DNA from: Mesorhizobium sp. Root102
GTDB lineage: Bacteria > Pseudomonadota > Alphaproteobacteria > Rhizobiales > Rhizobiaceae
DNA: 64,000 nt
Direction of reading: 5' to 3'
Assembly (NCBI RefSeq): GCF_001425625.1
Contig: NZ_LMCP01000007.1
Span: forward strand, 3,884 to 67,883
Shown: piece by piece, positions 36,935 through 47,573 of the stretch
How the letters are laid out: the number at the start of each line of letters is the position of its first letter
Numbering within the stretch: position 1 is the stretch's first letter
The notes under the pieces: generated by a model
The model's input: only the letters and a program-made list of their open reading frames with translations
What the model was told of the DNA's origin: nothing
The model's database searches: none
Made by a program: the position numbers and the translations under genes

Positions 36935-39900
36935 ATGGCGATCTATCACTTTCATGCCCAGATCATCGGCCGGGGAGAAGGCCGAAGCGCCGTCGCATCC
37001 GCCGCCTACCGGCATTGCGCGCGGATGGAGATCGAGGCGGAGGCGCGTGTCGCCGACTATTCGAACAAGGAGGGGCTTGCCCATTCCGAGTTCGCGCTGC
37101 CGGACAAAACGCCGGCCTGGTTTCGCACCCTAATCGACGGCCGGGATGCGGCTGGGGCCTCGGCCGCCCTCTGGAACGCGGTAGAGGCATTCGAGAAACG
37201 CGCCGATGCGCAGTTCATGCGGGAGATGGATCTGGCGTTGCCAGTCGAACTCAGCCGAGAACAGAACATTGAGCTGATGCGGGCTTTCGTCGCCGAGCAG
37301 ATCCTGCCGCGCGGGATGGTCGCGGACTGGGCGTATCATGACAGTGTTGGCAACCCCCACATCCATCTGATGACGACGCTGAGGCCGCTCGTTGAGAACG
37401 GATTCGGGCCGAAGCGGATCGCGGTGCTGGACGAGAACGGCAACCCGCTGCGGATCAAATCGAAACTCCATCCACGCGGAAAGATCGTGTATCGGCTATG
37501 GGCCGGCGACGGAAAGACGCTGAACGAATGGCGCGAAGCCTGGGCGATTCTTCAGAACCGCCATTTGGCGAAACAGGGGATCGACATTCGCGTCGATCAC
37601 AGGTCTTTCCACGAGCAGGGCCTGGAGCTCGCGCCGACCTCCAAGATCGGCGTCGGCGCCAAGAACATCGCCCGTGAGGCCGAAGCCCGGGAACGTGAGG
37701 CCGAGCTCGATCGGCTGCGCATCTTCGAGGCGCAACGGCTGGAATCCGCCAAGCGCATCGAACGCCGCCCGGAAATCATCCTCGACATGATCGCGCGCGA
37801 GCGCAGTGTTTTTGCCGAGCGCGATCTGGCAAAGCTCGTGCATCGCTATGTCGATGACCCCGGCATGTTCTCCAACGTCATGGCGCGGCTGATGGCGAGC
37901 CCGGAACTGGTAAGACTGCAGCGCGAGACGCTCGACTTCGAGACGGGCGAGCGTATCCCGGAAAAGCTGGCCACACGGACCATGATCCGCACGGAAGCCG
38001 ACATGGCACGCCAAGCATCGCACCTGTCAGGCCACGACGCGTTCCCAGTGTCGGAAAACGCGCTCGCGGCGACATTCCAGGAGCATGCCTATCTGCATGA
38101 TGAACAGCGTAGTGCGGTCGAATACATCACCGGCGCCTCCCGCGTAGCGGCGATTGTCGGCCTTGCAGGTGCCGGCAAAACCACTGCCTTGAAGGCCGCG
38201 CGCGAAGCCTGGGAACGCGAAGGTTTTCGTGTTGTAGGCGGCGCACTTGCCGGCAAGGCGGCCGAAGGCCTGGAGGCGGAAGGCGGCATCGCATCCCGCA
38301 CCTTGGCGTCGTGGGAGCAGCGTTGGAAGAGAAACGAAGATCGCCTTGATGCGCGCACCGTTTTCGTCATGGATGAGGCCGGGATGGTCGCCTCTGGACA
38401 GATGGCACTGTTCGTCGATGCGGTCGCCCGCGGCGGCGCCAAGCTTGTTCTGGTCGGTGACGGGGAGCAGCTTCAGCCGATCGAGGCGGGCGCCGCCTTC
38501 CGCGCAATACACGACCGCATCGGCTATGTCGTGCTCGAAAATGTCCGCCGCCAGAAACAGGACTGGATGCGCAAGGCGAGCGTCGATTTCGCACGCGGCA
38601 GGACGGCGGATGCGATCAATGCTTACCGCAAGCACGGAAAAGTTCTCGGCAGCCAGACTAAGGCGGAAGCGATCAAGGCGCTGATCGCCGATTGGACCCG
38701 CGACTACGATCCGCAAGAAACGTCGCTCATTCTCGCCCATCTTCGCCGCGATGTACGGATGCTGAACGAGCAGGCGCGCGCCGCGCTGATCGAACGCGGC
38801 GTCATCGGAGAGGGCTTTCGTTTCCAGACGGAGCAGGGCGCACGAAATTTTGCCCCCGGCGACCAGGTCGTGTTCCTGCGAAACGAGAATTCGCTCGGTG
38901 TGAAAAACGGCATGATCGGCCGCGTCGTCGCGGCGAAAGCCGGCCACATCGCAGTGGAAATCGGCGACGACAAACACCGGATAGAGATCGCACAGGCATT
39001 TTATCGCGATATCGATCACGGGTACGCGACGACAATCCATAAGTCGCAAGGCGCGACCGTCGACCAGGTAAAAGTGCTCGCCTCGCTGTCGCTCGACAAA
39101 CACCTTTCCTATGTCGCGATGACCCGTCATCGCGAGGATGTCGCGCTCTATTACGGTCGCCGCTCCTTCGAGAAGGCGGGCGGTCTGATCCCGCTTCTGT
39201 CGCGCCGCAACGCCAAGGAGACGACACTGGATTACGCCGGTTCGCGCGACTATCTCGACGCGCTCCACTACGCGATGAACCGTGGCCTCTATGCCGTCCG
39301 CGTCGCTCGCGCGCTGCTCGACGATCAGTTGCGCCTCATCGTGCGCACAAGGGAGAAGGTGGCAAGACTCGGTGCCAAGCTCGCGGCGTTCGCCTCAAGC
39401 ATGGGTCTTAGCCCGGTCGCATCAGTGCTGGCGGGCTTCCGGTCGTCAATCTCAAATCGTGCCTCCACTTTCGGTGCGTCTGCAACGGAGACCCAACCAC
39501 TGCTGCGCGGCGTGCCGCAATGGGTTCGGTCGATCAACGAAATCGTCAGGGAGAATGTGATGTCCGAAACGACCGTGAAGCAGCAATGGCGTGAAGTGTC
39601 GGACCGCTTTGCGCGCGTCTATCGGGACCCGCATGGGGCCGCGAACGCTATGAAGATCGACGCCATCGTCGAGGCGCCCGATCGGCATCGTGCGGTGCTC
39701 GACCAGCTGGCAGCCAGTCCCGAAATGTTCGGCGAGCTGCGCGGCAAGATCGGCCTGCTTGCTACGAAGACGCAGAGGCAGGAACGGCAACAGGCAATGG
39801 AAGGGGGTGCTGCGCTCAAGGCCGAGATCGAGCGCTACATCCGCCTCCGTTCGGAAGTTTCTGCTCGGGTGGAAAGCACCGAAACCGAAGCGCGACGGCG

Positions 39901-40294
39901 CGCATCGATCGATATCCCTGCGCTCTCACAATCCGCGATCGTGGTGATGGAGCGGGTGCGCGATGCGATCGACCGCAACGATTTGCCGGCGGCACTCGGC
40001 TTCGCGCTAGCAGACCGCATGGTCAAGGCCGAGATCGACCGACTGCACGCGGCACTCGGGCAACGCTTCGGCGATCGCGCCCTGCTTGGACTGGATGCTC
40101 AGACGATCAATGGCTCAGCTTACAAGGTGCTGGCGGCGAACATGCCCGATGCCCAGAAACTGAAGTTGGCCGAAGCCTGGCCAACGCTGCGAACCGCACA
40201 GCAACTCGCCGCGCACGAGCGCACCCTGCAGGCGATGAAGCAGGCCGAAACCGCAAAGCCTGTTCAGCGCCCGACCCTGAAACACGGACTGTGA
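36935..40294 (+). CDS. traA: Ti-type conjugative relaxase-helicase TraA
   Basis: A 1119-residue bifunctional enzyme. The N-terminal MobA/MobL relaxase domain starts [26 protein letters not shown] and carries the metal-binding HIH in [14 protein letters not shown] near residue 143. It nicks oriT and stays bound to the 5' end. The middle is a RecD/TraI-type helicase, with Walker [11 protein letters not shown] near 408, DEAGM and the late [13 protein letters not shown] motif. A helical C-terminal region follows. ATG 36935 with AGGGAG upstream is chosen: it is the family start, and the longer frame would run through oriT. The length is normal for Ti-type TraA. Confidence 0.94.
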   Translation: MAIYHFHAQIIGRGEGRSAVASAAYRHCARMEIEAEARVADYSNKEGLAHSEFALPDKTPAWFRTLIDGRDAAGASAALWNAVEAFEKRADAQFMREMDLALPVELSREQNIELMRAFVAEQILPRGMVADWAYHDSVGNPHIHLMTTLRPLVENGFGPKRIAVLDENGNPLRIKSKLHPRGKIVYRLWAGDGKTLNEWREAWAILQNRHLAKQGIDIRVDHRSFHEQGLELAPTSKIGVGAKNIAREAEAREREAELDRLRIFEAQRLESAKRIERRPEIILDMIARERSVFAERDLAKLVHRYVDDPGMFSNVMARLMASPELVRLQRETLDFETGERIPEKLATRTMIRTEADMARQASHLSGHDAFPVSENALAATFQEHAYLHDEQRSAVEYITGASRVAAIVGLAGAGKTTALKAAREAWEREGFRVVGGALAGKAAEGLEAEGGIASRTLASWEQRWKRNEDRLDARTVFVMDEAGMVASGQMALFVDAVARGGAKLVLVGDGEQLQPIEAGAAFRAIHDRIGYVVLENVRRQKQDWMRKASVDFARGRTADAINAYRKHGKVLGSQTKAEAIKALIADWTRDYDPQETSLILAHLRRDVRMLNEQARAALIERGVIGEGFRFQTEQGARNFAPGDQVVFLRNENSLGVKNGMIGRVVAAKAGHIAVEIGDDKHRIEIAQAFYRDIDHGYATTIHKSQGATVDQVKVLASLSLDKHLSYVAMTRHREDVALYYGRRSFEKAGGLIPLLSRRNAKETTLDYAGSRDYLDALHYAMNRGLYAVRVARALLDDQLRLIVRTREKVARLGAKLAAFASSMGLSPVASVLAGFRSSISNRASTFGASATETQPLLRGVPQWVRSINEIVRENVMSETTVKQQWREVSDRFARVYRDPHGAANAMKIDAIVEAPDRHRAVLDQLAASPEMFGELRGKIGLLATKTQRQERQQAMEGGAALKAEIERYIRLRSEVSARVESTETEARRRASIDIPALSQSAIVVMERVRDAIDRNDLPAALGFALADRMVKAEIDRLHAALGQRFGDRALLGLDAQTINGSAYKVLAANMPDAQKLKLAEAWPTLRTAQQLAAHERTLQAMKQAETAKPVQRPTLKHGL

Positions 40295-40296
40295 CG

Positions 40297-40833
40297 ATGC
40301 GCCATCAGCGCCGAAACGCTATCGCCACACTTGGCGTCGGAGCCGCGCTGATCGCGTCGATCGCCGTTGCCGGCGCGTTGGGTGGATATCGGCTGAACAT
40401 GACGCCGAGCTATCCGCTCGGGCTCTGGCGGATCGAGGGCCTGCAGCGCAAACCGAAAGTGGGCGACATCGTCTTCATCTGTCCGCCGGTCGAGCCGGCG
40501 TTCGATCTGGCACTTGAGCGCGGCTATCTACCGCAAGGTCTTTGTACCGGTGGTACCGGTCCGTTGATCAAGACGGTTGCAGCGCTCGCCGGCCGGGACA
40601 TCGCGATCGACCGCCGCGTGCGTATCGATGGCCGCCTCCTCGAACACTCCGATGTCCGCACATCGGACGCTGAGGGCAGGTCACTGCCGGCCTTTGCCGG
40701 CGGCGTGGTTCCGGCTGGCAGCATCTTCATTCACTCGAAATATCCAGGTTCCTATGACTCGCGCTATTTTGGGCCGGTTCCGGCCGACGGCATTCTCGGC
40801 CTCGCAAGACCGGTCTTCACCTTCACGCCGTGA
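40297..40833 (+). CDS. traF: Conjugal transfer signal-peptidase-like protease TraF
   Basis: A 178-residue membrane-anchored S26-type peptidase. One N-terminal helix is followed by [13 protein letters not shown], where the serine in TPSYP is the nucleophile, and by the [11 protein letters not shown] segment with the general-base lysine. The C-terminal [16 protein letters not shown] block is also family typical. In RP4/Ti systems TraF processes and cyclises the pilin. It starts two bases after traA ends (ATG 40297), or at GTG 40291 overlapping the traA stop. Confidence 0.9.
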   Translation: MRHQRRNAIATLGVGAALIASIAVAGALGGYRLNMTPSYPLGLWRIEGLQRKPKVGDIVFICPPVEPAFDLALERGYLPQGLCTGGTGPLIKTVAALAGRDIAIDRRVRIDGRLLEHSDVRTSDAEGRSLPAFAGGVVPAGSIFIHSKYPGSYDSRYFGPVPADGILGLARPVFTFTP

Positions 40834-41989
40834 CGCGCTTCGGACGCTCGCGCTCATAGCCGCCAGCACTGCCATTGGCACGATCGGCTGGAGCGGAAAT
40901 CCGCTCGCTCTTCCAGCAGCGATGGTGTTTCCAGCGCTGTGGACGTTTTCGCCCTCCCGCATGGTCGCAGCCTGCGTGTCTGCTGGGTACTTCCTGGCGG
41001 CTTCGCGGGGTTTGCCACAGGGCGTCGCAAATTTCTACGGATCGCAATTCGCGTTCGGCATCGGGCTTTGGTCTGCTGCGTCGCTCGTTTTCGTTGCCGT
41101 CCACGCGACACTCTGGACTTCCACGAAGGGCTGGCGACAGGCGCTCCGCTACGCGATCGCCGCGCTGGTGATGAGTATCCCGCCCTTCGGTATCGTCGGG
41201 TGGGCGCATCCGATCACGGCCGCCGGAATTCTGTTTCCAGGATGGGGTTGGTTCGGGTTGGCTGCGGCCGCGATCCTGATGCTCGCAATGACGACGAAGC
41301 GATGGTTGATCGCCGCCGCGCTCCTGGGAGGTTTTTGGGCCTGGTCCGCCGCAAATTGGACGCCTCCCGATCTGCCAGAAGGGTGGGTCGGTGTCGATAC
41401 ACGGTTTGGGGGTTCAGCCGTCCACTATGCCACTTTCGCACAACAACTCGAGACAGTTGCTCTCGCCAAGACCACGTCGATGGACGGCGGGAGCATCGCC
41501 GTCCTGCCGGAAAGTGCAGCCGGCTTCTGGACCCCAACCGCGGCACGGCTCTGGGCACGGGAGCTGGCTGGGAGCGGCGTGACGGTCATTGCCGGGGCTG
41601 CCGTGGTCGACCAAGCTGGCTATGACAACGTCATGATGCGGATCTCGGCCGAGGGAAGCGAAATCCTCTATCGTGAGCGTATGCCGGTACCGGTCTCCAT
41701 GTGGCAGCCGTGGCTCGCGTGGGTCGGGCAGCGCAGCGGGGCGAGGGCGCATGTCTTTGCCAATCCGGTCGTCGATGTCGAGGGTGTGAAGGTTGCGCCG
41801 CTGATCTGCTACGAGCAGCTCATCGTCTGGCCAGTGATCCAATCCATGCTCCATCGCCCCGATATCATCGTCGCGAGCGGAAATGGCTGGTGGACGGAGG
41901 GCACCGGCATCGTGGCGATTCAGAGTGCGAGCTCGCAGGGTTGGGCGTCCCTGTTCGATCGGCCACTCGTAATGGCGTTCAACCGATAG
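40754..41989 (+). CDS. traB: Conjugal transfer protein TraB (membrane, nitrilase/Lnt-like)
   Basis: About 411 residues. [21 protein letters not shown], with [19 protein letters not shown], is the conserved N-terminus of Ti-type TraB; several membrane helices follow. A C-terminal CN-hydrolase-like domain contains [23 protein letters not shown] (Cys in the catalytic position) and ASGNGWW. The start is uncertain: conserved sequence begins about 20 codons after the traF stop with no ATG, GTG or TTG in frame there, so translation must begin inside traF (ATG 40754 or earlier) or at an unusual codon. TraB raises transfer frequency in Ti plasmids; its chemistry is unknown. Confidence 0.85.
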   Translation: MTRAILGRFRPTAFSASQDRSSPSRRDALRTLALIAASTAIGTIGWSGNPLALPAAMVFPALWTFSPSRMVAACVSAGYFLAASRGLPQGVANFYGSQFAFGIGLWSAASLVFVAVHATLWTSTKGWRQALRYAIAALVMSIPPFGIVGWAHPITAAGILFPGWGWFGLAAAAILMLAMTTKRWLIAAALLGGFWAWSAANWTPPDLPEGWVGVDTRFGGSAVHYATFAQQLETVALAKTTSMDGGSIAVLPESAAGFWTPTAARLWARELAGSGVTVIAGAAVVDQAGYDNVMMRISAEGSEILYRERMPVPVSMWQPWLAWVGQRSGARAHVFANPVVDVEGVKVAPLICYEQLIVWPVIQSMLHRPDIIVASGNGWWTEGTGIVAIQSASSQGWASLFDRPLVMAFNR

Positions 41990-42173
41990 ATCCCTATCCC
42001 TTGCGTTGGCTCAGGGCTCTACCGCCATGAAGACTGATCGCGCGGCGGCCGGCCATCGGCACCCCCGCGCCCCGACCCTTCCTCCATTCGCCACGTGGTC
42101 TCGAATGGGCCAGGTGTTATCCGAGACGGGCAAGCAGCATCCTGGCTCCGTGTTGGAATGGCAGTCTCCCTGC

Positions 42174-43070
42174 CTAGGCGCCCCCTCTTCTCCAGAGATC
42201 GGCGTTCTCCGTCACAAACGCTTCGAAAGATCGTGGCGCACGACCCGTGATCTGGCGGATGTCGGACGTCACGTTGGCGCCGTCTTCGCCGCGAAGAGTC
42301 TCATAGACGTCCCGGTGATGCTCGAGGACATGGGGAGCGACATTGTGTTCAGCATGCAATCGCAAGTATTTTTCGAGCGGCGGATCGATATACTTAATGT
42401 CGTGCCGAGCCGCGTCTGCGATCCGCGAGATCGCCTCGTGCCATGTCAGAGCCTTGTCCCCGGTCAGGGTGTAGTGCCGGCCGGCATGCCCAGCATTTAG
42501 CAGCGCCGCCGCGGCTACCTCGCCAATGTCGCGGGTATCCACGAAGCTCGTGGCCTGTCCACCCGTCGGTACCGCGACTTCGCCTATCTCCCGCAGATCG
42601 CCGAGATAGTAGGCGGGGTCCGTAAAGTTCTGCAGGAACCAGTTCGGTCTCAGGATCGTCCAGTCCACGCCGGAGGTCTCGATCAATCGCTCGACCTGCC
42701 GTTCGTCGGATGTCTCGGGCCTCGAGCCCGCACCGATCTCAGACAGGAGAACGATCCGCTTCAGGCGCGGGCTCACAGATAGAAAGGTCGCCACGGTCCG
42801 GGCGGGATCGACGCCATCGGCGTTCGTCAGCGTGTCGGTCGGCTTGACCACATAGACCGCGTCGACGTCCTCCACGGCGGACGCGAAGGTTGCGTGATCG
42901 TTCCAGTCGAAGCGGGCCAGCACGGTGTCCGGCATGGCCGGGGTCGACATGTTTCGAACCGCCGCGCGAACGCGGACGTCGGGCCGTTGCCTGAGGGACG
43001 CGATCACCTGCCGCCCCGTCTGCCCCCTGGCGCCAAGGACCAGAACCGATCTTATGGGATCTGCGCTCAC
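42174..43070 (-). CDS. NmrA-like NAD(P)-binding oxidoreductase
   Basis: A 298-residue atypical short-chain dehydrogenase of the NmrA / quinone-reductase-like group. The dinucleotide-binding loop is VLVLGARGQTGRQ near the N-terminus; DWTILRPNWFLQNF and the later GRHYTLTGDKALTWHEA are shared with NmrA/azoreductase-like members. Such proteins sense redox cofactors or reduce quinones. It is isolated cargo next to traB, on the opposite strand, and no partner gene hints at its job. Confidence 0.85.
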   Translation of the reverse strand: MSADPIRSVLVLGARGQTGRQVIASLRQRPDVRVRAAVRNMSTPAMPDTVLARFDWNDHATFASAVEDVDAVYVVKPTDTLTNADGVDPARTVATFLSVSPRLKRIVLLSEIGAGSRPETSDERQVERLIETSGVDWTILRPNWFLQNFTDPAYYLGDLREIGEVAVPTGGQATSFVDTRDIGEVAAAALLNAGHAGRHYTLTGDKALTWHEAISRIADAARHDIKYIDPPLEKYLRLHAEHNVAPHVLEHHRDVYETLRGEDGANVTSDIRQITGRAPRSFEAFVTENADLWRRGGA

Positions 43071-43140
43071 ATCAAATCCTCACCTTGCTGTTGTCGTCTG
43101 AAGTCGATCCCGAGAAGACGGGTTCGAGACGAGTCGTCCC

Positions 43141-43400
43141 TCAGGCCGCATCGGCCGCACGCATCTCGGTCAGTTTTACAATGGTCGTGCTAAGCTTGCT
43201 GAAGAGAAGATCGGCGTGCAACTCGCCGACGTTGAGAAATCCCAAATACGCCATCGACCGATCGATTTCGTCCTGAAGCTTCTTCATGACGCCGAGCACG
43301 CCTTTCTCGTCACCGGTCGCCGTCCCGAACAGGAAGGCGCGGCCGACCAGCACGGATTTGGCCCGAGCGAGACGAGCTTGACGAGATCGCTTCCGCGATG
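43141..43400 (-). pseudogene. 3' fragment of an FMN-dependent 2-hydroxyacid dehydrogenase gene
   Basis: The minus strand encodes KSVLVGRAFLFGTATGDE, then LQDEIDRSMAYLG with ELHADLL, the C-terminal end of an LldD-type alpha-hydroxyacid oxidase. Upstream of about 43400 the match is lost. A different, complete member of the same family lies at 52-53 kb, so this is a relic of an earlier or parallel gene set. Confidence 0.7.
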
Positions 43401-43553
43401 GAGCCGCTATTGATGTCGATTGCGTCAAGCCCGAGTGCTTTCTGCCGCTCCAGGATGACGTTTGGGATGACGGTCCAGCCGCCTCCATCAAATCCTTCAC
43501 GGCAACTTTGATCATGGCCAAGAGAACTCAACGACAGATCCGTTGGTGTGGCA

Positions 43554-44336
43554 TTATCGGTTCCGGTCGAAATGACTGCCAATGAAGGCCCTGCACCTGC
43601 TTGACATTGGATTGCCGAACACCTGCTCCGGCGCACCATCCTCCTCAATCATGCCTTGATGCAGAAAGACCACTCGTGATGAAACTTCGCGCGCAAAGCC
43701 CATCTCGTGCGTTACGATAATCATCGTACGACCCTCTTCGGCAAGTTCGCGAATAACCCGAAGTACGTCTCCGACCAATTCTGGATCCAGTGCAGACGTG
43801 GGCTCATCGAACAGTATTGCACGAGGGTGCTGAGCTAACGCCCGCGCAATCGCGACGCGTTGCTGCTGACCTCCAGAAAGATGAGTCGGCCAGGCGTGTC
43901 TTTTGTCCGCAAGCCCAACCTTCTCTAGTAGGGCCATAGCTTCTTCTATTGCATCGGAACGTCGCCGCCCCTGCACATGCACTGGCGCTTCGATAACGTT
44001 CTGCAAGACGGTTCGATGGGGCCAGAGATTAAAGCTCTGGAAGACAAAGCCGAGGTTTCTCCTGATGCGACGAACGGTATTTGCCTCCGACTTTGAAAGC
44101 TTTTTACCGACATACCGCAGTTGATCGTCGCCGACGGCAATCTCACCAGAGTTTGGTACTTCGAGCATTGGAATGCAGCGCAACAGCGTGCTTTTGCCCG
44201 ATCCGCTTGCGCCAATAATGGATATCACATCGCCATCGTTGGCCGTCAGGTCGATTCCGCGCAGTACTTCATGGGTACCGTACGACTTGCGAAGAGACCC
44301 TATGGATATCGCCGCTTTTGCATTTGACGATTTCAT
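43554..44336 (-). CDS. Polar amino acid ABC transporter ATPase (HisP/GlnQ type)
   Basis: A 260-residue ATPase. Walker A is IGASGSGKST, the signature is LSGGQQQRVAIARAL, and Walker B is ILFDEPTSALDPE. The FQSFNLWPHRTVLQNVIEAP segment and MVTHE-like IIVTHEMGFAREV mark the HisP/GlnQ group. ATG 44336 overlaps the stop of the permease gene (ATGA); longer frames are not supported. It is the last gene of the four-gene importer operon read leftwards from 46.6 kb. Confidence 0.93.
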   Translation of the reverse strand: MKSSNAKAAISIGSLRKSYGTHEVLRGIDLTANDGDVISIIGASGSGKSTLLRCIPMLEVPNSGEIAVGDDQLRYVGKKLSKSEANTVRRIRRNLGFVFQSFNLWPHRTVLQNVIEAPVHVQGRRRSDAIEEAMALLEKVGLADKRHAWPTHLSGGQQQRVAIARALAQHPRAILFDEPTSALDPELVGDVLRVIRELAEEGRTMIIVTHEMGFAREVSSRVVFLHQGMIEEDGAPEQVFGNPMSSRCRAFIGSHFDRNR

Positions 44337-45019
44337 CGCGCTTCTCGGAACTGCCAAGGGGAAAGACGTTTTTCGACATACGCGAATAGCCATGTCACGA
44401 GCAGCGACAATGCGAGGTAGATTAAGGCTGCACAAAGAAATACCTCGATGGCGCGCCAAGTCTGCCTAACGGCCGCACTAGCTATACCTGTAACGTCCAT
44501 TAACGTGATGGTCGACACCAGGGCAGTGCCCTTCAGCAGCGCGACAACCTCACTGGAGTAGGCAGGCAAAGCCTGTCTTAGTGCGATCGGAAAGCTAATC
44601 CTACGGAAGGTTTCCCAACGAGTCATACCGACCACTTTGGCTGCTTCATGAGACCCGTGTGGAACCGCACGAAAAGCGCCCCGGAGGATTTCTGACGTGT
44701 AGGCTGCGTCATTGAGGATTAGAGCCAGCAAACCACACCAATATGGCTCCCGCAGGACTGGCCACAGAAAGCTTTGACGGATGAAAGGGACGGCACTGAG
44801 ACCATAATAAATTACGAAAATCTGAATCAGCAGTGGCGTTCCACGGAACAAGAAAACATAGGCGGATGCTACCGAATTTCCGAACGGAGACGTGCGAATT
44901 GCGTTCAGAATGAGGGCCAAGCAGCCGCCTCCGATGAGGCCGATGATCGTTAGATTCAGGGTTAGCGGCAATCCCGACAGGAGCTTGGTCACGATATCGA
45001 TCAGAAAGGTGCCATCCAC
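44333..45019 (-). CDS. Polar amino acid ABC transporter permease (HisM type)
   Basis: A 228-residue inner-membrane permease with about five helices, the LFRGTPLLIQIFVIYYG box and the EILRGAFRAVPHGSHEAAKVVGM cytoplasmic loop that contacts the ATPase. Its start touches the end of the preceding permease and its stop overlaps the ATPase start, so the operon is tightly coupled. Confidence 0.92.
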   Translation of the reverse strand: MDGTFLIDIVTKLLSGLPLTLNLTIIGLIGGGCLALILNAIRTSPFGNSVASAYVFLFRGTPLLIQIFVIYYGLSAVPFIRQSFLWPVLREPYWCGLLALILNDAAYTSEILRGAFRAVPHGSHEAAKVVGMTRWETFRRISFPIALRQALPAYSSEVVALLKGTALVSTITLMDVTGIASAAVRQTWRAIEVFLCAALIYLALSLLVTWLFAYVEKRLSPWQFREAR

Positions 45020-45738
45020 TACGCCACCTTCACTTCTTCGCCATATCTTACCATCCGCTCAGTAATGCGAATTATGTGGTCCGAAAACGTTGTTATCAGC
45101 AGATAGATTACTGCACCTACACCAGCAAAAAGAAGGTATTCACGTGTTGTGCCGGAGGCGATGGCGACCTGCCTCATTGTTTCAACGAGACCGGTGACCG
45201 AAACCACGGCCGAATCCTTCACCGTTCCTTGCCATTGGTTGCCCATTCCAGGTATTGCAGTGACCAGCGCTTGAGGCGCGATAACCCTTCGAAAAAGCGT
45301 CAGCGGTGGCATGCCCACAACGACGCCCGCCTCAATGGTGCCCTTGGGCACCGCCTGATAGGCGCCCCGAAGAACCTCTGATTGACTTGCCGAGGATATA
45401 AGTCCGACGGCGAGCGCACCTGCTGCAAACGCGCTAACTTCAAAGGGGCCTTGCATGCCAAGCACTGTTCCAACAAAGGTTACCGCCTGCCTGCCGCCAA
45501 AAAAGAACAGATAGATGACCAAGATGTCGGGCACCCCCCGGAATACGCTTACGTATGCCGAGGCAGCCATTTGAACTGGTTTCGAACCTGAAACCCTCGC
45601 CCACGCCACGAGAGTCCCAACTATAAGTCCGATGCCGAAGGCAGTAAACGCGACCAAAAGCGTCATGAGTCCGGCCTGCGCAAAGACCCAACCCCAGCCC
45701 GCGGATCCAAAACCGACGAGTGATAGCTTCTCGATCAT
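45019..45738 (-). CDS. Polar amino acid ABC transporter permease (HisQ type)
   Basis: A 239-residue permease, partner of the HisM-type protein. VSVFRGVPDILVIYLFFFGG and EVLRGAYQAVPKGTIEAGVVVGMPP are the conserved boxes. It follows the binding-protein gene by seven bases. HisQ-type plus HisM-type heterodimers are typical of importers for basic amino acids, opines and related compounds. Confidence 0.92.
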   Translation of the reverse strand: MIEKLSLVGFGSAGWGWVFAQAGLMTLLVAFTAFGIGLIVGTLVAWARVSGSKPVQMAASAYVSVFRGVPDILVIYLFFFGGRQAVTFVGTVLGMQGPFEVSAFAAGALAVGLISSASQSEVLRGAYQAVPKGTIEAGVVVGMPPLTLFRRVIAPQALVTAIPGMGNQWQGTVKDSAVVSVTGLVETMRQVAIASGTTREYLLFAGVGAVIYLLITTFSDHIIRITERMVRYGEEVKVA

Positions 45739-45745
45739 ATGTTAC

Positions 45746-46600
45746 TCAGAGATGAGGAGACAGATCGCGGCCGAACCATTTCACGGTCAATTCCTTGAGA
45801 CTGCCATCCGCGTACATTTCTTTAAGTGCGGCATTGATTGGGTTCAGAAGCTCGCTGTTGCCCTTCTGCACTACAATGCCAAGCCCATGGCCCATCATCC
45901 CGCCAGAATACCCTGGCCCGACGATCTCAGCCGTGTCCTTATTTTTTTCTACAAAATCAGCGAGGCTTGTCTCTGCTGCGACAACAGCGTCGACGCGGCC
46001 AGCTTGCAGATCCTGGTAGGCCTGAGGAACGCCTACATACTGTCGGATCTCAATTCCTTTGTCGCCAAAATACTTCTGGACGAAGTCTAGTTGGGTACTC
46101 CCTGCCTCAACACCGATTGCTTTTCCCGCAAAAGCTGGAAGGACGTGGGAATCGATGAAGACCTGTGCCTCGGGCTGACCAAGGTCTACTTTACCGCCTG
46201 TATCGGGAAGTTTGATTCCGCTGCCCTTGGAAGCGACGAATGATGAGGCCTCCGATGTGTATGGCAGCGAGAAATCAACAACCTTAAGGCGTTCGTCGGT
46301 GATGGTGACGCTATAAATGATCGCGTCAAATTTCTTATCCATCAAACTCTGCATCATGCCGTCCCACGCCATCTGACGAATCTCGTAGTCAAATTTGGCG
46401 CGCTTCGATATTTGCTGGAGGAGGTCAATCTCAAATCCGTAGAACGTGCCGTCCGGGTTTGTCATGTCGTACGGAGCAAAATCGCCGCCCGTCACGAAGA
46501 CATACTTTTTCGAGGCTTGCGCCAATGAAAGACTCGGCAAGGACACGCTGAGCGTGGCGGCTGCCAAGATTTGCAGGAATTTTGATCGCGTAATTCGCAT
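45746..46600 (-). CDS. Polar amino acid ABC transporter substrate-binding protein
   Basis: A 284-residue periplasmic protein of SBP family 3. A signal peptide (about 1-29, ending SLAQA) is followed by FVTGGDFAPYDMTNPDGTFYGFEIDLLQQI, the domain opening. Then comes AWDGMMQSLMDKKFDAII, and the SYVxT region reads SVTITDERLKVVDFS. A strong AGGAGGAG ribosome site precedes the ATG. It is first in the operon. The ligand is not readable; the aldehyde dehydrogenase and DapA-like genes nearby suggest an amino acid catabolised through a keto-semialdehyde. Confidence 0.92.
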   Translation of the reverse strand: MRITRSKFLQILAAATLSVSLPSLSLAQASKKYVFVTGGDFAPYDMTNPDGTFYGFEIDLLQQISKRAKFDYEIRQMAWDGMMQSLMDKKFDAIIYSVTITDERLKVVDFSLPYTSEASSFVASKGSGIKLPDTGGKVDLGQPEAQVFIDSHVLPAFAGKAIGVEAGSTQLDFVQKYFGDKGIEIRQYVGVPQAYQDLQAGRVDAVVAAETSLADFVEKNKDTAEIVGPGYSGGMMGHGLGIVVQKGNSELLNPINAALKEMYADGSLKELTVKWFGRDLSPHL

Positions 46601-47573
46601 TGAAACACTCCTCCTCTAGAGATGAAAGATGAGCTGAACCTAACGGCCCCAGCAATAAGCCGTATGCACACCGAAGCTAATCGGCCGAGCTCTTCGAACT
46701 GCCAACACGGTCTTCGCTTAGGTCAAACATAATCCACGCACAGCTTTGCATATGCTCGACCGCAATGGGCGACCTCGCGGCTCCGGTGCGCAGATCCAGT
46801 TAGCTTGATCTAATAGATTGGCCGGGAAAATTGCGTGTCGCCTTCTCGATCTCCTCGAAGGACGCCGACCCGCCCGGCCTCATGTTCCCTGATTTTGTAC
46901 ATTGTGTTGGAGGAACGATAGTTCAAATTTTTAGCACGGGCAACACGTTTTTTTAAACACCCAATGGACTCAATGTGAGCGTGCGGACCGATCCTGGTTA
47001 CCACTCACGCCTACATAAATGGGTCAAACGCGCGTCCTCGTTGTCTCGTCCAGAACATCCCCCAGGGCAGGCATCGTGGCGCTGAATTCTCGATCGGCAT
47101 ATTCGACAACTAAATCTCTAATTCCGGTTGGCCGCGTTGCACGGTTCCATGGAAACCGGAGGTGATGTGCTTGCCTCCGGCCCGCTAACGTCAGCTACGA
47201 ATCCGATCGCCCCTGGGACCGCGCCAAGGCCCGAGCTGAATATCAACGGGATATCGCTTTTGGCGGCTTCGACTTCCCATTCTCCGCTCGCGAGCCATTC
47301 CCTCGTGACGCCTTTTTCTTGAATACGTGACCTAGGCCCAGCGAAGCTTTCACGCGATGCCCCCCAATATGCTCCCAGCATGATCGAGCCTACAATGACG
47401 CCGTCGCGCAACAGCGGCTCGTAGTGGAACAGCTAGGCGGGATCTCGTCGCCAGTGCCGTCAGCCTTCGAAGCGTTTCCGGCTCGGTGAGGACGTCGAAG
47501 ACATGTGCCGCAAATTCACTAGCGTCTTAGACAATCGTGCGCGTGGTCGATACGGATAAGAAAACTGCGCTCG
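46601..47573. promoter_or_regulatory. Long region upstream of the importer operon
   Basis: About 970 bases. Near 46921-46960 it holds A/T-rich repeats matching those before the XRE gene and the DapA-like gene. A minus-strand frame from about 47430 to 47118 (RDGVIVGSIMLGAYWG and following) reads like a protein fragment, but I cannot name a family. The rest is empty to my eye. Confidence 0.4.
46941..46960 (-). promoter_or_regulatory. Second operator family, site 1, upstream of the importer operon
   Basis: CAACACGTTTTTTTAAACAC matches 17 of 20 bases with 50684-50703, before the DapA-like gene. It lies about 340 bases upstream of the binding-protein start, so a promoter here would have a long leader. 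Confidence 0.4.

Noticed and set aside
47118..47430. Minus-strand frame reading RDGVIVGSIMLGAYWG and onward
   Set aside because: It looks like part of a protein but I cannot name a family, and no good start or neighbour supports a gene.
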